A stretch of DNA of 25,455 bases from a virus (IMGVR_UViG_3300048589_001572:1-25455), one strand, 5' to 3'. Shown: positions 1-11,099, numbered from the stretch's first letter. The notes: a model not told the origin generated them from the sequence alone. Numbers and translations: made by a program.

Positions 1-915
1 TTACTTATTAATTTCTTCTGAGTTTTGATTTACAAGGAACTTCTTGTAAAGAGCATCCAGTTGGTTATACACCATATGTTCCTTCGTACTCTCTCCTCTC
101 TTTCCTTTTGCGTTCTCAATAGCTTTGGCATCTTTTCTATCAAGCGAAGAAAAAAACTTTACAAATGTAGACTCAAAATTATAGAGTTCATCAGCTGGAG
201 TTTTAATAAACTTCTGGATTATCCAGTCGATTATTATTCGGGTTTTTAAAACCTTCTCATCCAATGTTGACATTGCTGCATCAAGAAGGTTCTTCCCTCT
301 CAAAATACCTGCTTCTGTGTCTTTTGTGAGTTCATCTGAGATCTCACCATTCATTGCTTTTGCAAGAATAGTTTTATTTATTTTATTGTGAAAAGTGAGC
401 CACTTACAAGCAGCATCTAACGAATATCCTTTAGAAGTTAATTCGTTAATACCGTTCAGTAAAGGAATATCCTGTGAACAAAGCATTTTAGCTCCTTTAC
501 CGTAATCGCTGCCTTTCCAAGCAACTGTAGCTGTGTTAATCTCTGAGAGCATTCTTGGGATGCTCAATTCAGAATTCAGAGGATACATAAGGAAAAATTC
601 CTTGTTGTACTCAGCATCATTTGCTGTCAGCTCAAGGTGAGCTTGATACCTGTGGTTGGCATCAATAAGCACTACATACTGCGATGCATTTGCTTCAGTT
701 ATAACTTCCTTAGAAGTAAAATCAATTACTTCCAGTCCTGATTTCAATGCATCAGCTGCATCTACTATAACTGCTGGGATTAGTAACCCATTTGACTTCA
801 TAGAAGTCTTTTTTGACTTAACGATCTTTTCGTTAAGGTTTCTGTTACCAGAAAGTCTGGCAACTTTTTTACCTTCATTTTGAAGGTTCGATAACTTTAT
901 TACTTGTTTCATCAT
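1..915 (-). CDS. ParB-like N-terminal domain protein
   Basis: A 304-residue protein ending in TAA. The N-terminal half resembles the ParB/sulfiredoxin-type nuclease fold: an NR motif near residue 24, a segment ending GLLIPAVIV at about 43-51, and then VLIDANHRYQAHLEL at about 82-96, which matches the family's D-G/N-H-R-x-x-A motif. The C-terminal half is helical and charged and I do not recognise it. Such proteins occur on plasmids and phages of Bacteroidota, where they may act in partition, DNA binding or nicking; which applies here is not decided by the sequence. All three Trp codons are TGG and there is no in-frame TGA, unlike the structural genes. Translation may start at either of two adjacent ATG codons. 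The leader carries a palindrome at 949-958. Fold assignment is fairly sure; function is not. Confidence 0.75.
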   Translation of the reverse strand: MMKQVIKLSNLQNEGKKVARLSGNRNLNEKIVKSKKTSMKSNGLLIPAVIVDAADALKSGLEVIDFTSKEVITEANASQYVVLIDANHRYQAHLELTANDAEYNKEFFLMYPLNSELSIPRMLSEINTATVAWKGSDYGKGAKMLCSQDIPLLNGINELTSKGYSLDAACKWLTFHNKINKTILAKAMNGEISDELTKDTEAGILRGKNLLDAAMSTLDEKVLKTRIIIDWIIQKFIKTPADELYNFESTFVKFFSSLDRKDAKAIENAKGKRGESTKEHMVYNQLDALYKKFLVNQNSEEINK

Positions 916-948
916 TTTTATTATTTGATGATTTCTTTTATTCTTTCA

Positions 949-958
949 TCACCGGTGA
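949..958. promoter_or_regulatory. Palindrome TCACCGGTGA in the ParB-like gene leader
   Basis: A perfect 10-bp palindrome, extended by outer arms TTTCA and TGAAA (945-960), lies about 35 bases upstream of the ParB-like start codon. The outer arms resemble those of the classical parS site, which has TTTCAC/GTGAAA around its centre. It could be an operator or a ParB-binding site; both are inference. Confidence 0.35.
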
Positions 959-1014
959 AAGATTCCAGGTAATTAAGTAAAAAGATGTGCACCTCTTGTT
1001 CCTTGATTACGGTA

Positions 1015-1022
1015 CAAAAGTC
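1015..1022 (-). promoter_or_regulatory. Weak candidate promoter for the ParB-like gene
   Basis: Read on the minus strand this is GACTTTTG, a 7 of 8 match to the Bacteroidota -7 element TAnnTTTG. It sits about 100 bases before the ParB-like gene in the only sizeable gap on this side (916-1080). No convincing -33 TTTG is seen, so this is tentative. Confidence 0.25.
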
Positions 1023-1080
1023 TGGACAATAAAAACCACTAAAAATGAGTGAAAAAAAAGTATTTTTTACTCTCGATTAA

Positions 1081-1887
1081 TTACATATATTCAATGACGA
1101 ATTTGTCAAATATAGTTGAATCCTTATACTGATTTAAGAATCCGCTGAGAGTATATTCTGATTCTAAAAAGCTTTCGTTAGAACTGAGTTCAACTAGGTA
1201 TATTAGCTTAGAAATAAGTAGTTTCTTGCTATAAGAGGTATAACCATCTTTCTTTTTTCTGATGTTATTAGGAGGAACTATGTCAAAAAACATCATAAAC
1301 ATAGTAGCAAAAAACCAAATATGATATGAGTTAGAATTTTCTTTTCTAATAGTAATATCATTGTGTACTGGAGATAAAGATATTGATGTTCTTTCACCAG
1401 TAATATCAATGTGTACTTTAATAATATTTCGGATTAATTCCAAAGTTCGTTTCTCCGTTATTTCTACCTTTTTCTTCCCTTTAACTCTAAGAGTTAATTC
1501 TGCTCCTTCACCAATATATCTATAAAGATCCTCTAGATATTCATACTTGTCTTTGAAGAATTCTATCTCTCTTTTACAAGCACAATAACTATAGTCATTA
1601 ATGTAAAGTAGTAAATACCAAAACTTGTCAAAATCATATCCTAATGCAGTAATCATCTCTTGAAGATCTTCATCATCTTCAAATTCATCAATAAAAGATG
1701 TATCAATCTTGTTGTCAATATACCTTCTATTAAAATTTTCATATGCTGCTGAATATATATGACTCATATAATTATTTTGGTGAAGTGGAAAATGTTTCTC
1801 TGTAAAAATTGAAACATATTCAGTCAATTCATTATAATAGTCATATTGACTATCATCAGTTGGCGGTGTAAATAGTAATTCTTTCAT
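1081..1887 (-). CDS. Unrecognised 268-residue cytoplasmic protein
   Basis: I do not recognise this protein. The open frame extends to an ATG at 1921-1923, but that codon lies in the loop of the terminator hairpin. I prefer the ATG at 1885-1887, giving MKELLFTPPTDD and 268 residues. The product is rich in Tyr, Phe, Asp, Glu and Lys, with an acidic stretch (DEFEDDEDLQE, about residues 71-81). A Cys-containing segment (YSYCACKRE) lies near residue 107. One hydrophobic stretch (WFFATMFMMFF, about 190-200) looks more like a buried helix than a clear membrane segment. Both Trp codons are TGG and no TGA occurs in frame. It lies just beyond the terminator that closes the structural operon, so it is probably an accessory gene. 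A TATTTTTG stretch at 1893-1900 could be its promoter, but it lies within T-rich DNA. Confidence 0.7.
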   Translation of the reverse strand: MKELLFTPPTDDSQYDYYNELTEYVSIFTEKHFPLHQNNYMSHIYSAAYENFNRRYIDNKIDTSFIDEFEDDEDLQEMITALGYDFDKFWYLLLYINDYSYCACKREIEFFKDKYEYLEDLYRYIGEGAELTLRVKGKKKVEITEKRTLELIRNIIKVHIDITGERTSISLSPVHNDITIRKENSNSYHIWFFATMFMMFFDIVPPNNIRKKKDGYTSYSKKLLISKLIYLVELSSNESFLESEYTLSGFLNQYKDSTIFDKFVIEYM

Positions 1888-1903
1888 ATACACAAAAATA
1901 ACA

Positions 1904-1934
1904 GAAAAGCCTGTAATCATCAAGATTACAGGCT
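1904..1934 (-). terminator. Hairpin terminator closing the structural operon
   Basis: An 11-bp perfect stem, AGCCTGTAATC (1908-1918) with GATTACAGGCT (1924-1934), encloses a 5-base loop. Read on the minus strand it starts just after the TAA of the holin-like gene and is followed by TTTT and a second T-rich stretch. Read on the plus strand it is followed by CTTTTTT, so it may act in both directions. Confidence 0.75.
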
Positions 1935-1939
1935 CTTTT

Positions 1940-2128
1940 TTAATTAGGTTTTTTGTATTTATAATCTATTCCAAATAAAGCACCAGAAAATGTGCATATT
2001 TCTCCAAATGCAACTAGTGCAGATGTATCTATTACTCCAGTTGGTGGAACTATAAATCCAGCTATAAGTAATCCTACACCCACCAGTACTAGGAAACAAG
2101 CTACTCAAATTTGAATGTTGTGTTTCAT
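1940..2128 (-). CDS. Small two-TM membrane protein, holin candidate
   Basis: A 62-residue protein, intact only if the TGA at codon 8 is read as Trp (NIQIWVACF). It is almost entirely two hydrophobic segments, about residues 6-26 and 38-53, separated by the short turn VPPTGVIDTS, and it ends in a basic tail (DYKYKKPN). Similar small proteins with PP-G-VID between two helices are, as I recall, common in Bacteroidota phages. Size and topology suit a class II holin, which would permeabilise the inner membrane at lysis. It is the last gene of the minus-strand operon; its TAA borders the terminator. The endolysin and spanin candidates are far upstream in the same operon, so the lysis genes are split. 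The gene itself is well supported; the holin role is inferred. Confidence 0.75.
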
Positions 2129-2164
2129 TAATTTTCAATTAAATATTTGTATTGTTTATCTGTT

Positions 2165-3304
2165 TTAGATTACATATAAGAATCCAGAATTTTCAGGTGA
2201 ATTACCAACCATAGTTAAGTAATAACCACTTTGAGCAATTGTACTTCCTGTTTCATCTGTATAGTATTGATAAGTTGAATCATCTCACCAAATTGTACCC
2301 ATAAGTTCAAAACCATATGCACCACTCCACCAAGCATCTTCTTGTGACCATTCGCTAAATCCGTAATAATTATATGGACTTCTTGTAGGTGCTGAATATC
2401 CACATTGACCATTAACTTGAGTTCTGCTATATTGTCCGTATCCTCTGTATTCAGTAGAAGTTCTACCAGAACCATCTGGATATTGATAATATCTTACTTG
2501 TCTATAATATTGAACTGAGTATGTACCATCACAATCATAAGCATTAAGAGTTCCAGCAGCATTAGATACTTCACCAGTATTTGTCCAAGTAGTCCAAGCT
2601 TTAACCCAACCACAAGAACCATCAATTCTTCTGCTTCTAGATTCTCCATTGTAATAATCTGAATAAGTAACCTCTGGTTCATAATTCCAGTAATATTCAT
2701 CTCTTACCTTTTTATAATCTACATAGTAATAGTTACTACCACAAGATCCATTTCAGTAAGTAGATCCATCCCAAACAGCATATCCAATAGAACCAAGATC
2801 CGTTTGAGTTCCACCAGCTTTTACAGTATTTCCATTATCATATGTATAGGTTACATTTCTAGTTCTGGTAACTGAATCAGTATATGTCCAACCACCAATA
2901 CTTTGTATACCATACTCATTAGCAGATGTTCCAGAAGGAGCACTAGTAACATAAGGTTCATCTAATGATCATTCATAAGTACTTGTATAGGTTCTATTCC
3001 TATAAGCATTGTTATTGAAATAGTAATAGCCAGATCATATATACTTCTGTTGAGCATATTCTGATTGAGTTACAGGAGTTCCATAAACAACACTACCATA
3101 TGTATTATTTTGATATCTTTCTTGAGTTCAAGGTGTAGCAGTTCTGGATCTGTAATCATTTGAATAAGTTCAAGCAGAGTAACTTGTTCCAGATAATACT
3201 TCTACTACTGCTGGATAAATTAATGTTGAACCTAAATATATTTTTGAAATGGTTGTAGATCCCATAAAAGCACCTACAACCGTTGTATTTCCTATTTTAT
3301 ACAT
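2165..3304 (-). CDS. Tyr/Ser/Gly-rich tail tip or receptor-binding protein
   Basis: A 379-residue protein, visible only with TGA=Trp; about six TGA codons occur among many TGG codons. It begins MYKIGNTTVVGAFMG, then KIYLGSTLIYPA at about residues 23-34, a start I associate with Bacteroidota phage tail proteins. The rest is very rich in Tyr, Ser, Thr and Gly, with degenerate repeats of the form Y-x-R-x-R followed by GSCGW or GQCGY. These repeats include YRSRTATPW, ESRSRRIDGSCGW and YSRTQVNGQCGY. Paired Cys residues could form a stable beta-rich fold. It starts 1 nt after the stop of the long tail fibre and is followed by the holin-like gene. A receptor-binding or tail-tip role is inferred from position and composition. 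Confidence 0.8.
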
Positions 3305-3305
3305 A

Positions 3306-5867
3306 TTATCCTGTTATAAAGTAAAGTGTATTATCATTCTTAACTAGAGCATTATATGCTGCTTGTGTTCCAGTCCATATATGTTTACTATCAACAGTAT
3401 CAGAGTTACCTGCACTTCCAGCAGATGAAGCATATCCAGATGTTCCTGTAATAGATATTCCTCAAGTACCACTAGCACCTCCACCTATTAGGGTAGGAGA
3501 ATAAGAATTATAATTACTCGAGTTAAGTATTTTTTTCCAAGTACTTGGAGTTCCACCATTATCTCTATTTCTTGCATAAATTTCTCCATTTGAAGAAAAT
3601 CCTAATTGATGTGCATATCCACCGCTGTGAGTAGCAATTGATAGAACAGCATTAGCGTTATTTGAAACAGGAAATAAATTAGTTGCAGAACTTATAATTA
3701 GTGAAGTAAAACTAAGTTTATAGTCTTCAAATAAAGTGTTTACATCCCCACTAAAAGAATTACCATTATAAAGAAAAGTATGAGTATGTCCTGCTGTCGC
3801 TGCATATGAAGTGTAGTTTTCCGAATCTAATATAGTTAACCAACTAGTTCAACTACCATTATTTCTACCTCTTGCTCACATTCTTCCTGATCTATAATCT
3901 TGAGCAATTTGACTCCCTCAAACTGTAGGATTGCCATAATAACATTCTTGATATACTGCTCCATCTCCAGAAGGTGCAGGATGCGATTCAGCAGAATAGT
4001 AAATATCTGATCCGAAAAATGATTGCATAGGTCTAGATTTACTAGATAGATAAGTAGAATAACCTGATGAATTGGCATAATTAACAGACTTATTAGCATC
4101 AGCAGTATTATCGACATTACCAAGTCCAATTTCTGCTTTAGTATATGATGGTTTTGTAGAAGCTTTTGCTCAGCTGTAAACATCAGATGCTGGTAATGAT
4201 GTAGGGAATGTTACCCATTGTTTATCACCTCTCCAATATTGAGAAGTATTTCCAGCAGCAATTGTAGGTTCATAATTATGAGAGTGACTAGCAGCAGCTG
4301 CTCCTACTTCAGTATAAGAGTAACTAGGTTTAGTAGCAGCCTTAGCCCAAGTATAAACATCATTTGCACTAGCAGATCCAGCAGTTGTAGCATAACCTGC
4401 ATTATTTGCATAACCAGCAGAATCTGCTGAAGTAGCATAGTAAACAAATTTATCTTGATCTGCTGTATTGTCTACATTTCCTAAGCCAACTTCTGCTTTT
4501 GTGTAAGATGGTTTTGTTGCAGTTTTTGCCCAAGCATAAACATCAGACGCAGGTCTAGCATCAGATAATCTACTATCATTTCCTTGACAAACTGAATCAG
4601 CAATTGTTCCAAAATTCTTATTAAAAGCAGTATTCTTTAAAAATGCAGGTTCATAAATACCAGCGTGATTATGACTAGCTGGTGCTGCACCAACTTCTGT
4701 ATAAGTATATGCTGGTTTAGTAGCTGCTTTTGCCCAAGAAAAGACATCACTAGCAGGTGCAGATCCAGCTGATGTTGCATAAGAAGCATTTCCAGATGTT
4801 GCTGCATATGATACTGATTTTGTACTATCAGCAGTATTGTCAACATTACCTAATCCAACATCTGTTTTAGTAAGAACAATAGCTCCAATTCTACCAGCAA
4901 CTGAAGTTACAGCATCAGTATTATCAATTTTCACTCAACCAGCAGAACCATTAGAAATTGCTCAGTCACCAATACCAAATTCAATTCCAAGAATAGTAAC
5001 AGCAGCTTGTGCTATGAAATAATATCCTTTATAAGTTGTAGCAGAAATACTACTGATATTTTGACCATTTAAAGCAGCTAAATCAGATGTAATAACTCCA
5101 GTTGCTACAAATGTTCCACCAAATGTTACTTGACCTAAAATGACATCTTGTATTTGATTTAATGGAACTTTACCATTGGCATCAAGTTCAGCAATTCCGT
5201 TTGCTGCTCCTTTTACAGATGTAAGAAGAAAATCTGAAGCGTGTTTACCATCTACTGTATCAGCATCACCAGTAATACTTGCTGCTAATTTTCCCTGTGC
5301 ATTTGCTCTTATGAGTTTATCAGCAGTTCCAGTATTAGCAACTTCAGTATTAAGAACAAAATCAGAAGCATATTTTCCTTGTAATGTTTCAGCATTTATC
5401 TGGATATCTCCACCCAATTTTGTATTTAATTGTCCTTGTAGCTTTTTTAAAGCTGAAAGAATAGAATCTGTTGCTTCAATTTGTGTTGTATCTGCTGGAC
5501 TAGAAGTATAACCATCTAAAGTTTTTCCTGTAATTACTGAGTTAGTAAGCATAGCTATAACTTCTTCTTTTGTATGAGCTACATAATCCAGATTTTCCCA
5601 AGTATTTACTCCATTTCCAATCTTTATTTTTGCAGAATCAGAATCAATAAATTCAATTCCAATTTGTCCACTTTTAAGTACAGTATTTTTACCTGTTCCT
5701 ACTTCATCAACTGCTCATTCAGCAGTAGTACCAGAAACAACATATTCTGTTGTTGGTGTAGTAATAGTACCACCTGTTGATGATCCACCAACAGATGATA
5801 CTGTACCTGTATTTACTTTGTATTTACTCCTAAATTTTTTAGGAATATTAGTTTGTTTAAATTCCAT
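3306..5867 (-). CDS. Long tail fibre protein
   Basis: An 853-residue protein joined from three pieces by TGA=Trp; about eight in-frame TGA codons. The N terminus (MEFKQTNIPKKFRSKYKV) probably attaches to the tail. Residues about 110-250 carry DADTVDGKHASDF-type and ELDANGKVPLNQI motifs, both typical of fibre shafts. A segment near residues 300-330 reads GDWAISNGSAGWVKIDNTDAV, then VAGRIGAIVLT, a well-known tail-fibre motif in which both Trp are TGA. Next come three copies of VGLGNVDNTAD or its IGLGNVDNTAD variant and four copies of a SWAK-x-x-TKP-x-Y unit. A pyocin-knob-like stretch (SGRMWARGRNNGSWTSW) follows, and the protein ends NALVKNDNTLYFITG. It starts just after the hub gene's TAG. Fibre identity is secure; the ligand is unknown. 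Confidence 0.93.
4088..4760 (-). repeat. Degenerate repeats inside the tail fibre gene
   Basis: Four copies of a roughly 30-residue unit, ASDVYSWAKAATKPSYT followed by an EVGAA or EVGLG ending, lie near 4663-4760, 4457-4556, 4264-4376 and 4088-4195. They alternate between AAPASHNH-type and LGNVDNTAD-type endings, suggesting a two-unit duplication. The Trp of the unit is TGG in three copies and TGA (4170-4172) in the fourth. Confidence 0.85.
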
Positions 5868-5869
5868 AA

Positions 5870-7969
5870 CTATTTCTTTTCCACTAATTTTACTTTATTC
5901 TTATCATAAAAATAATCTATCTCCATTGTATCAACTATGAATGTTCCAGTAAGGATTCCAATAGTCAGAGAAGTATATGGAGTAATATCATTTTTAAGGG
6001 ATATATCTAAGATTTTTGATGGTGTTGAATATTGGTTCACATATCTCTGGATGATCGTTTTTTCAGGTGTTTGTGTGACATTTAATGGTATGTTTTTAAG
6101 TGTGTAAAGAAAAGTACCATTTAAAAAGAAAGGTGAACTAAAAGCCATAGCTTTTTCTGTTTGTGTTACAATCTTAGTACTCATTTCAACACCATCTTTT
6201 ACATAACTTTCATTTATAATATTCTCATATAAAGTATCAGTTTCACTTTCTTCATCAATGTTTGGTTTACATATTTTGATTCCAAAATCTTTTAGCCAAA
6301 CTGAACCTGTATCAACATTTGTATTGATAAATTCTGGTGTATATAGGATAAATTCTACATTACCCTTTATTTGATCTTCTGAGTTTATCATAGCACAAAA
6401 TCCTGTTTCATCTATACCAAATGCATAACTAACAGTATTAAGCATAGGAAACCAATGATTGATATAATGATCAGTTGATTCTTGATCATTGAAAAATGGT
6501 AATTGAAAATCTGTTGGAGTTGTAGTCCAACCTGTACCATTAAAGTACTTATCACCAATTCTTAATCTAGCCCATAATTTTAACCAGCTAGGAATATATG
6601 AATCACCACTAGCTTTATATTCTTCATTAATAATTACTGCTCCATTATCTGTTCTATTATTCCAGAGAGCACTCCCTTTAAAGACTATGTAGCATTTATC
6701 AGAAAGATTAAGCTCTGGAATACTACCAGCTTTTGTTTTAAAAACAGGAAGTCTAGGAACATCTATTGTTCCTTTTAATAAATACCTATGCATTACCAGA
6801 TATTCTCCGAATTCTAAGGACTCTACATATCCAGTACTTCCACTAGTACCATTAACTGGTGGAGTAAAGAAGCGTATTAAAGTTGCTCCAATATTATTTA
6901 CTGTATCATAAAATCCAAACTGATTTCCAAATGTTACTGGAGTCCATAAACCATCTTTAGAATAGTAATATGATTCATAATACTGGTGATTATAATATCT
7001 ATGATATTGGAATTTATCATCAACTCCAGTAAACATAGTTTCATTCCAAGCACCTCTTTTATTTGTTAACCATTCATCTTCTCAAACATCTAATAAGACA
7101 TCATCAATATTATATGTTGAACATTCAATTTTTACTTTATTGAATACTTCATCTAAAGTTATTGTAGATCCAGACTCAGTAAAATCTAGTGCTGTTATAA
7201 TCTTATTATGTGATAAAGTAACTATTTGTGTTGAGTGACTTACAAAATTGTCAAGTGATTGATAAACAAAATACTTATTATAGCCAGTTTTTATAGCATC
7301 ATAATCAAGTACATATACTGTATCCTTATAAGCTATAAGAGTATATCCAAAGTACTTCATCATTTCTTCTAAGACCTCTTTATAAGTCATAGGAACATCA
7401 TCTTCATCATAGAAATTTTGCTCTGAAATATAAAGCTTGTCAAGGATACATTCTGGACTCAAAGGATTATAATCACTTCTTTGATTAGACATACTTATAT
7501 GAAGTTTGGTATAGTCACCAGATGCTTTTTTAAGTGCTTTTAAAAGAACACTCCCGAATTGAACAAATCCTTTTTGACCTTCAACAACAGGTTCATATTT
7601 AAAGTACTCTAAAGTGCTTATAGCATCAGTAGCATTAATCTCAATTACTTCATTTTCTTGATTGAAATCTTGACTATAAAGATTTGGTTCAACATATCCA
7701 GATCACTCTAATTCTGAATCATTTTTAAAGAGCTGAATTTTTGTTCCTTGTGCTTCTGCACTATAAATATCAAACAAGTAACTATTGCTTACAATTCTAA
7801 GTGAAGCAGCAGAAAGTTTTAATGGTTTATAAATAGTACTTTCACCTTCATAGCTAACTATAAAGGGTTCTGTTCCCATTAAAACTTCTGTTTCTCCTTC
7901 TCCACCTGTATCAACAACTACTTTATATGATATTTCATTTATGTTTTTAAAATATCCTATATACTTCAT
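5870..7969 (-). CDS. Tail hub / distal tail protein
   Basis: A 699-residue protein ending in TAG, intact only with TGA=Trp at codon 90 (SELEWSGY) and codon 296 (LLDVWEDEW). The first 100 residues (GTEPFIVSYEGESTIYKPL, then SAASLRI, then LEWSGYVEPNLYSQ) match a pattern I know from tail proteins that follow the tape measure in Bacteroidota phages and prophages. This looks like a Dit/Tal-type hub. The remainder (about 110-699) is mixed alpha/beta, rich in Tyr and Asp, without a peptidase motif that I can see. It lies between tape measure and tail fibre, the canonical hub position, starting 1 nt after the tape-measure stop. It would cap the tail tube and anchor the fibres. The exact family name is not certain. 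Confidence 0.8.
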
Positions 7970-7970
7970 A

Positions 7971-10900
7971 TTATTTTACTTTAGATTTTTTCTTGTTGTA
8001 GTTATTTAAAACACCAACTAGTTCATCACCTTTAACTCTAAAAGTAACTTCACTAGCACCAGTTTTTTCATCAAGCTTCAGTAAGCTTTTCAATTTATCT
8101 AAAGGAGCTATCACTTCTGGGTTTGTTGATGCACCTGCATACTCTCCAACCATACCTACAGTAGCACCACTAACAATACCACCATTAGCAAATTTTGGAA
8201 TACCAGCAGCAATGATCATAGCTTCCATAGCAGCAATTTGTCCAGCAGCTAATGCTACACCAGCAAAAGGAATTGAAGCATATGCAGCAGCACTTTGTGC
8301 AGCCATTTGTCCAGAGAATGCAGCTGTAGCAGTTTTAGCAAGTGCAATTTGTCCTATAATTATTGGTGCTTCTGTTGCAGCAGCTGTTGCTTTAGCAGCA
8401 GTTACAGATCCAATTGCAGCTACTTCTGTTGCAGCTTTTGTAGCAATAATTGTATTCTCCGCTTCTTTTGCTAGAGTAAGTTTTGAAGTTAATTCAGTTA
8501 ATGTTTGAATACCTTTAGCAACTGATGATATTGAATCAATAGTTTGTGTTAAAGCATTGACAATAGCCATTACTTTATCAAATCCAGAAGCATCAGTATC
8601 TGCAAGTGTTTCATTGACATTTTTAAATGCATCAACCAACCTTTCAACAGATGTAGCTACATCTTTAATACTGCTAAATGCAGATTCATTAAGTTGATCT
8701 TGGATACTCTTAATATCCTCTTGTACTTGTGCTAGTTTTAGTGCTTTTGAGAGATCTTTTTCACCCTTAATAGCTACTTCTAATTCAAGTTTATAATTTG
8801 ATAATCCAGAATCAACAGCCTTCTTTAATTCCTCTTTAAGCTTTTGAGCAATTTCTACTTCTTCTTCCAGTCTTTGTGCAACTGACTTTTTATAGTCAAA
8901 GGTTTTATCTCTTGCTTCTGGTTTTATAGGAATGTATAGATCTTTAGCAAGATCTTTTTCAAGCTTTTCTTGAAACTTATCTGTATCAACTTTGATTTCT
9001 GGATCTTTAATTTCAATCTCTGGATCTTGTAATCCCAGATTTTCTTCCATTAAAGTATAGAACAGTTCTTTGTACTTTCCTTCTACTTTATCCAGTATAC
9101 CAATTTGTTTAAGGAATGAATCAGTTAATTTTAATACTTCATCATAGTATTCTTTTTGGGAGATAGCTCCATTCTTAATCTGGTTGTCAAGTTCCTTTCT
9201 TTCCTTTGCATACTTCTGTAAAGTATTAAGATCATCATTAGTACTAGAACCACCTTTATTCTCACCTTCAATTCTTCTTTTTTCAAGCTCTCTAAATGCA
9301 TTTTCAAATTCAGCACCTTTACTTGCAAGAACTGCATCAAGTGCTGCAATTTCCTTTTTATATGCTTCAATATCTTTAAGCTTTTGAGTAAATGGATTAT
9401 TTGGAGAAGCTGATTCAAAAACTATTTCAGCAGTTGTTAATCCAGAACTAGTTTTAGCAATCTCTGTATTTAGTTCTTCTTTTCTTGCTAAGATCCTAGT
9501 ATATTCTTGTGCTTTAGCTCTAAGAATTGCTTCTTCTTTAATTAGTTTTAATCTCTCATTAATTGCTGAATTTATAAGATCTTCATTCTTTAATTGTTCA
9601 GATGTATATCCATTGACTTTATTAGTTGGAACACCTAACATTTCAAGCAATTGCTTTCTTTTAGCTATAGTTGTATTTATGTCTAAATACATTGTTCTGA
9701 TAGCTTCTAATTTTGCTTTCTCTTGTATGTACCCAGCTCCACCAGAAGAATATGATTTCTCTACTGTATCAATATTTCTTTGAGATTCAAATGGGATATC
9801 TTTAAGCCTTTTTGCTTCTTTTATTGCTTGAACAATCTTTGTAATAAGGAATGTTAATCCCGCAATAGCAATAGTTATTCAGTTAGAAACTAAGAATGAT
9901 TTTATGGATGCTCCAATTCTTTTAAAACCAGCAACTACTCTACTAGTTGCTAATTCAGCTTTATTAAGATTTTCCTCCATTTTAACTACATCTTCAATGG
10001 ATTTACCAAAGGATATTCTTGCTTGTTCTTCAAGTAGGTTATATTTTGTAGCTAAAGTATGTACTGCATCTGCTTGTTTCTTTGAAAGATTAGTCAGTTT
10101 GGTAAAATCATCACCAAGATTATCAGTTGTAATTATAGGTGAGCTGAGTTTACTGTTGATACTATTGAATTTCTCTCTTAATCCACCATATTTATTAGTA
10201 AGTTGAGCTAAATCAAGATTGTGTTTTTGCACCATCTTACTAAACATTACTGAACCAGACATTGCAATAGCACTTCAAATTCCAGCTGAGATGTTTTTAA
10301 TGTTATTTGCTACAACTTCAAAAGCTTTTGTAATCGTATTAATAACCCCAGACATCAGTTTTTGCATCTTATCAGTAGCAAATAACTCAGTAATGGTATT
10401 TCTCAATTTATTGATAGAACCTTCAATTGAATTTGGATTGAAATTCATTGTTTCAAGCTTCAACTGTTGTCCGAATAAAGGAAGTACTTCAGATGCTACC
10501 AGCTTACCTTTTTTCATCATATCATCAAGCTGAGCAGTTGTAACATTTAATGCTCTGGCCATTATCTGAATTGCACCAGGTAATCTTTCACCTAATTGAC
10601 CTCTTAATTCCTCAGCAGTAATTTTTCCTTTTGACATCATCTGAGTAACAGCTAACATTACTCCACTTGTTTCATCTGCTGAGAGATTAAAATAAGTTGA
10701 TGATTGTGTTAATGCATCAAATACATTTTGAGTATCCTTCAAACTCATATTTGATCCTCTTGCAGCAGCATAGAATCTTGCATAGTTACCAGTAAGACCT
10801 ATTAATTCTTGATTATATTTTTTACTTTGTTCGTTTACAAACTTCAATGCATTACTGTATGAATAGCTATCTCCTGTCACATTTTTAAGTGTTTGAGTAG

Positions 10901-11099
10901 CTTTAGCCATTCCTTTGACAGAAGTCATTATTTGACTAGTAAAGTTCCCAATTCCAATAGCACCTGCTGCAAATGCCATACTAAGATTTCTTACCTGTAA
11001 TTGAATACTTCTTAATGCTCCATTAGCTTTATTTGCTCCTTTAGTAAAACCTGTTGTTAATAGGTTTAATGCAACAGCAAATGATAATTGTTTTCCCAT
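7971..11099 (-). CDS. Tape measure protein
   Basis: A 1042-residue protein, fragmented into three under the standard code by TGA at codon 275 (SAGIWSAIAMSG) and codon 407 (LVSNWITIAIAG). Residues about 60-210 contain the tape-measure N-terminal domain, with the diagnostic GKITAEELRGQLGERLPGA. Long charged coiled-coil segments follow (about 390-790). An Ala-rich hydrophobic region near 860-970 probably spans the membrane or is released at ejection. The C terminus has the familiar FANGGIVSGATVGMVGE and PEVIAPLDKLKSLL motifs. Its length sets tail length, by analogy roughly 150 nm at about 0.15 nm per residue. It lies between the tail assembly chaperone and the hub. Identification is secure. The only two Trp residues I see in it are both TGA. 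Confidence 0.97.

Noticed and set aside
916-1080. tRNA or suppressor tRNA in the few gaps of the window (916-1080, 2129-2164, 22310-22355, 23406-23532)
   Set aside because: No cloverleaf-like sequence or terminal CCA-type arm is seen by eye; the last three gaps are short and A/T-rich and carry regulatory motifs or nothing recognisable.
2215-2700. Minus-strand open frames of 86 and 68 codons inside the tail tip gene
   Set aside because: They are in other frames than the real gene and consist of low-complexity Leu/Ile/Met-rich text produced by Tyr-rich codons.
3836-4183. A 115-codon minus-strand open frame inside the long tail fibre gene
   Set aside because: It is out of frame with the fibre, which reads through here with TGA=Trp and continues its motifs to the C terminus.
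7971-11099. Tape measure, portal, terminase and fibre genes as pseudogenes or frameshifted fragments
   Set aside because: All fragments of each gene share one reading frame and are separated only by TGA codons at Trp-suited positions; the upstream and downstream parts match the same families.
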